DNA of 64,000 nucleotides, from the NCBI RefSeq assembly GCF_001522545.3, contig NC_031770.1, positions 1,224,182-1,288,181 on the forward strand, read 5' to 3'. Below the pieces are notes generated by a model. That model saw only the letters and a program-made list of their open reading frames with translations, did no database searches and had not been told where the DNA came from. This stretch comes from Parus major. Lineage: Eukaryota; Chordata; Aves; Passeriformes; Paridae. Both the position numbers and the translations under genes were made by a program. Positions 60,011 to 64,000 of this stretch are shown piece after piece. Positions within the stretch are counted from its first letter, which is position 1. Every line of letters begins with the position of its first letter.

Positions 60011-62350
60011 TTCCTACTAGAACTCCTCTGTGAATACAACTGCTGTCACTGCACATGGCAGGGGAAGTGGTTTGTGCAACCACAGAGTGTCTGTGAAGCA
60101 CTGTGGTCAGACCAGGGCTGAAAGTGAGGAATATCTAATATGAAGTGAGTAAACCCCAAACACAATGACCAAAAGGTTTGAAATTTGCTCTAGGAAATCA
60201 TCCTATAGAGTGAGTGCTGGTGTCCTGACTACTGTCCTGACCAAGATTTTATTAAATTTAACAGTAACTAAGCAGAGATTTACTGGGAGCTGTACAGGTG
60301 GTCTAGAACCCTTCCAATAGCACAATCCAATTGTGCCTGCAGTCTTCTCTCTGCCTCCAATCTCCCTCCAGCTCTCCTCAAAAAGAATATTTTTCAGTGT
60401 GAAACCTATTTGCCAGTACTTGAGAGGAGATGTGAGAGCAGTGGGACCATTAAAAAGTCCTAATCTGGATTTGTAGATGCCAAGAAGCAGTTAGGGAGGT
60501 GTGTGGGGAAGGTGAGCATTGCATGCAGGTTTAGCACTGATCTCCCCTTCTCTTTCCCTGCTCCTTCCTCCCTGCACCAGACTGCCTGGAAACAGCTCTG
60601 GACAGTGGAACGTCTCTGAAGGAGGGATGTGCAACACAGACACCAGGCTCAGCTGCTCCAGAATCATTCTTGTGAGAGAACAATACAGAGAAAACACTAA
60701 ATCATTTATTCACTGCAAATGTCAATTAAACATTAATCAAATGTCAAGGTAGAACGTGGGCAATCTGAGCAGTGTTTATTCTGTTGCTGAGTATCCAAAT
60801 CAATTAAAAAAGGAACCTTCTACCACACTGTTTTATTGGGAACTTATGGACTTTTTCATTTTTAAACCTGGGAGTCAGAGTAATCCCAGCCATGTAAAAT
60901 TAGAGAAAAATAACTGTGTTTAAATAATTGATAGAGAATGATTGTCTAATGCTTTTTTGCATACTTGGGGTGCTTTGCTGAGCTGTGAACCATTTTCATG
61001 GAACAATTGCTACTCCTCTCACTGAAATGGGTCAATACACTGTGGATTTACATGATTTTATAGTAACCTTTCATATAAGCATTGCAAAGGCGACACATCC
61101 TGGCAGTGTTGCCATGACCTGTGTCTCTAGGCAGAGGGATTTCAAGCATTGGTTCTCCTTATCAGAAACGGGAAGGAATTTGCTGGGACAGAAGGATGAG
61201 CTTGAGGCATTCAGGTGGGAGATCTCTGATCCCTGGGCTCTCAGCTCCCACAGGGTGACAGTGAGCCAGGCAATTTTTAGAAGCACCAGCACTTCCTCTG
61301 TAAGGGTGCTGCTTTCCCCCTTTGTAGGAATCCTTAAAGCTTCTCATGCATTGAAGGCATGATAACTGTGCCATGTTATGGCCAGCCATTATATTTAATT
61401 AGTCCTGGGAGGCTGCCGGTGTGGTAAAATGTCATGCAGAGCCCAAATCCAGTCTAGGGGAGAGTCTGTGAAGATGGGAACGCTAAGACACTGCCTCCCG
61501 ATCTCCTAGGTGACAGGAGCTTGTGTCACTAATTGGTCCCCGAGCCTGCGGCACCAGCGGTGAAAGGCAGCAATTTCAGCTGAAGGGATTTGGGAAAGAG
61601 TTCGGTGAGAACGAGTGTTGGGCGTGTACACAGGGGATTTAATCTGTGCTTGTTCACGCAGACCTCTTGTTTAGGGAGTTACTCCGAGGAGGAGCCTCAG
61701 GCTGCAGGATTAATGGAAGAACCATACTGGGTAAATGATGTTTTTTCTGTGACCAATTCACAGGTACAAAACAAATCCTCTGGTAAAGCCAAAACCGTTT
61801 GGTTTGTGTACAGCTTGCTCACACACGCCTTCAGCTTTACATGTAGAATTCATCCTTTTGAGGAGGTATTTGCCATCTATCCCACGAATTGCTTTGCTGC
61901 TGTCTTGGTAGCAGGTTAAAATTGTGAGTCAGCTAATTGAGCTTAAAAAACAGTTTAATCCTATTACAGCACATAAGACACTGTCTTTTTTGTTTTTCTT
62001 TCAATAATGCTGGTTCATGCCCTACTCCCAGATATTAAGAAACACACTGTAAGAAGTCTGTCTCCTCGAAATAAGGCGTGGACCCACAGCAGGTAAACGA
62101 GCATTACATTCTGCAGTCCTTGACACTCCCAGTTCACTTCACCTGTGCCTTGGTTCATCACCATTTTCACAGACCATCATGCTGATAGTTTGCTGAAATA
62201 TTTGGGTATGTATTTTCCCTCAAACACTTAACCTGGAACAAACACCTGCATTAGAAGCAGCAGGTACCAATAAACCAGTGTATTGTCTTCTCCATGTGAG
62301 ACTGTGTTCAGAAGGAGAGTAGCAGCCCTCATTTGGTTAATGAGGCAGAA

Positions 62351-62415
62351 CTATTATTATAGTAATATTAGTAGTATTTCTATATTAACATAATAATAGT
62401 AGTAGTAATAATAAT
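62351..62415. repeat. TAA/TAG-rich microsatellite
   Basis: Imperfect trinucleotide repeats of TAT/TAG/TAA type, likely length-variable between individuals. No coding or RNA feature is associated with it. Confidence 0.8.
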
Positions 62416-63858
62416 GAAGCAGCTAGCCTTTCAAGAAATGTCTGGGCATGGAGAATTTTTGGAGTGAGAAGCCCTCTGCCTTTAGGGTTGTGGATGTGCT
62501 GTGACTGACCTCGCAGCCCTGCTTGTTGGCTCTGGAGGAACAAGTTTGTGAGCTCATTATTCCATAGCAAAACTCTCCTTAGTACCTGTGACTGTTTTCT
62601 GCTTGCAGAGGTTGGCTGCTCTCCAGTGCTGCTGCTCTCCTGTTCTGGGTGACCTTCAAAGGAGCAGCAGTCCAAGTTGGATTGTTCTGGGACAAAGGCT
62701 CCTTCCCATGGCCTGGTACTCGATGTCCATGGGACACTCAGCCACTCACTGACCTCACTTCCTCCACCTTCCCAAGGGCTTCATAAGCATAACCCAGCAG
62801 CAGGGACAGTCTGTGGCAGGACAGTCAAATCTGCTGTTGTAACCACATTCCGTAGTCCTGTTCTGAAACAGGGACATGCAGGTAATGGATATTTTATTCC
62901 AGTACTTTGTGCGTAAGGAGCGATATATTTCCCTCCGTATGTGTCAGAGCTTGAAAGGAGGATCCATTTTTGATGAGCTATACCATGCATAGCTAATGTT
63001 GAAGCTTAATTTTAGGCACAGATTTTGGTTTTATCCATTAGGGAACACTGTAAAGCCCTGTGGTGAGTTAGGATGGCACAAGGAAGGTGCTGTTCAGTGC
63101 TGGCTTGGAACACCAGGTGAAGGTGGTCCTGCAGGTGCCTCAGTCCCAGCCCATGGATATTGCCAAGCACAGCTGCTCCATACATAATGTAACAGCCTGT
63201 TCCAGCTGACCCATTCCAGAGCCTCTTAAAGGCTCAGTTCCCTGCAGGCAAGGACTAAAAATAAGTCATCTGAGAGGGGTACTAACTCAGCTAATTAGCC
63301 AAGGAGCAGAGAGTACTGACTGCTGCATTGATGACAGTGTCTGGCTGCCTTGTTCCAGTGCCTGGCACTGCCCACAGGAAGATCCTGCCCAAAGGTGAGC
63401 TTCACGGTGCAGCTGCTGTGCTGAAATGAGAAGCTCTCCAGCCTGGGATCCAACCTCTTTGGCCAAATCCTCAATCTTTTGTGTTCTGGTGGTACAAAGC
63501 TTGCATGAAGCTGGCCTGGAGTCCCAAGGAGTGTTTCCATTTCACTGAAGATGATGATCCAAGTCCTGACCTGCCTGTGTGATAATTTAAGTCTGTCATG
63601 ATCACATTGGTGTCAGTGCACCCCACAATGTTCTGGGCTACAAACAGAAGAGGTCAAACTCTCAGTCAGACCAGACATAGAGGCACAAATGCAAGAGGAG
63701 GAATTTCTCCCAGCTTAATTTCTGTTGCATCCCACTTCTTTACCTGTTCTGCTCACTTCCAAGTGACAGTTCTCCTTCCATGCTCTGGACTGCAAATTTG
63801 GAGTGTAACATAAACTTCCTAGTTCTGTTTTTTAATCTTTTTTATTATTATTTTTCAG

Positions 63859-63969
63859 CAGCCAAGGAGAATTGTCAAGTACTTAATTTATGCTGATTGG
63901 AAGTGGCAGAGCAGTACCACCAAGGCCTTTGTGCCCCAGGAAATCACTGAGGTCCTTTATGGCTGCTGA
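63859..63969 (+). CDS. Candidate terminal coding exon (low confidence)
   Basis: A very strong acceptor (long T-rich tract with TTATTATTATTTTTCAG at 63842-63858) opens a 36-codon frame ending at TGA 63967-63969. The frame includes RRIVKYLIYADWKWQSSTTK followed by AFVPQEITEVLYGC. The other two frames stop within about 13 codons. The AFVxxEI pattern weakly recalls a segment of C2orf73 as I remember it, and the strand agrees with that gene's expected position. However, it lies 28.7 kb from the first exon-like segment, with no intermediate exon found. It may equally be a chance frame. Confidence 0.25.
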   Translation, partial: QPRRIVKYLIYADWKWQSSTTKAFVPQEITEVLYGC

Positions 63970-64000
63970 GCATATCCATCTAGAAGCACCTTTCTGCAAT

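Larger units (their letters stand above)
58573..63858. other. Non-coding DNA with candidate regulatory blocks
   Basis: No exon confidently recognised. It holds the CpG-bearing block at 59.48-60.01 kb, a possible homeobox-rich block near 61.4-61.65 kb and the TAA/TAG microsatellite at 62.35 kb. Confidence 0.5.

Noticed and set aside
1..64000. CRISPR arrays, tRNA or rRNA genes, bacterial operons
   Set aside because: No spaced direct-repeat arrays, no recognisable tRNA or rRNA sequence and no prokaryotic gene organisation; the sequence is vertebrate nuclear DNA.

Overview
The window looks like nuclear DNA of a bird, probably a passerine. It is mostly non-coding vertebrate sequence with one confidently identified gene, ACYP2 (muscle-type/common-type acylphosphatase). 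The gene lies on the + strand as four exons spread over about 32 kb (1506-33239) and encodes a complete 103-residue protein. The avian assignment rests on the protein, which resembles bird ACYP2 with its Ser-Ala-Leu N-terminus, on several 5'-truncated CR1 LINE copies, and on a solo LTR of a type I recognise from songbird genomes. No bacterial, plasmid or phage features, RNA genes or CRISPR arrays are visible.

Layout. 1-1050 is AT-rich flank with no recognisable gene. 1060-1700 is a GC/CpG-rich promoter region containing a degenerate minisatellite (about 1106-1356), then ACYP2 exon 1. Exon 2 is a 17-nt microexon (2108-2124) that carries the catalytic arginine. Exon 3 is at 3566-3675. A 29.4-kb third intron follows and contains CR1 fragments, a perfect RFX-type X-box (7235-7248), AT-rich stretches and a few possible regulatory blocks. 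Exon 4 (33125-33239) encodes the C-terminus and is followed by a short 3' UTR with AATAAA signals at 33589 and 33704.

From 33.7 kb to the end I find no confidently identified gene. In mammals C2orf73 follows ACYP2 on the same strand. At 35014-35142 there is an exon-like segment that, in one frame, resembles what I remember of C2orf73, but that frame has a TGA near its start. At 63859-63969 a strong splice acceptor opens a 36-codon frame that could be a terminal exon. Both calls are tentative. The rest holds two more CR1 fragments, the solo LTR (about 49530-49936), a 17-bp tandem repeat (54883-54949), a TAA/TAG-rich microsatellite (62351-62415) and CpG-bearing blocks (55.6-56.3 kb, 59.5-60.0 kb) that look like candidate enhancers.

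I did not find a novel biological system. The points most worth checking are the microexon in the catalytic loop, the possible C2orf73 remnant, the intronic X-box and the CpG-bearing candidate enhancers.
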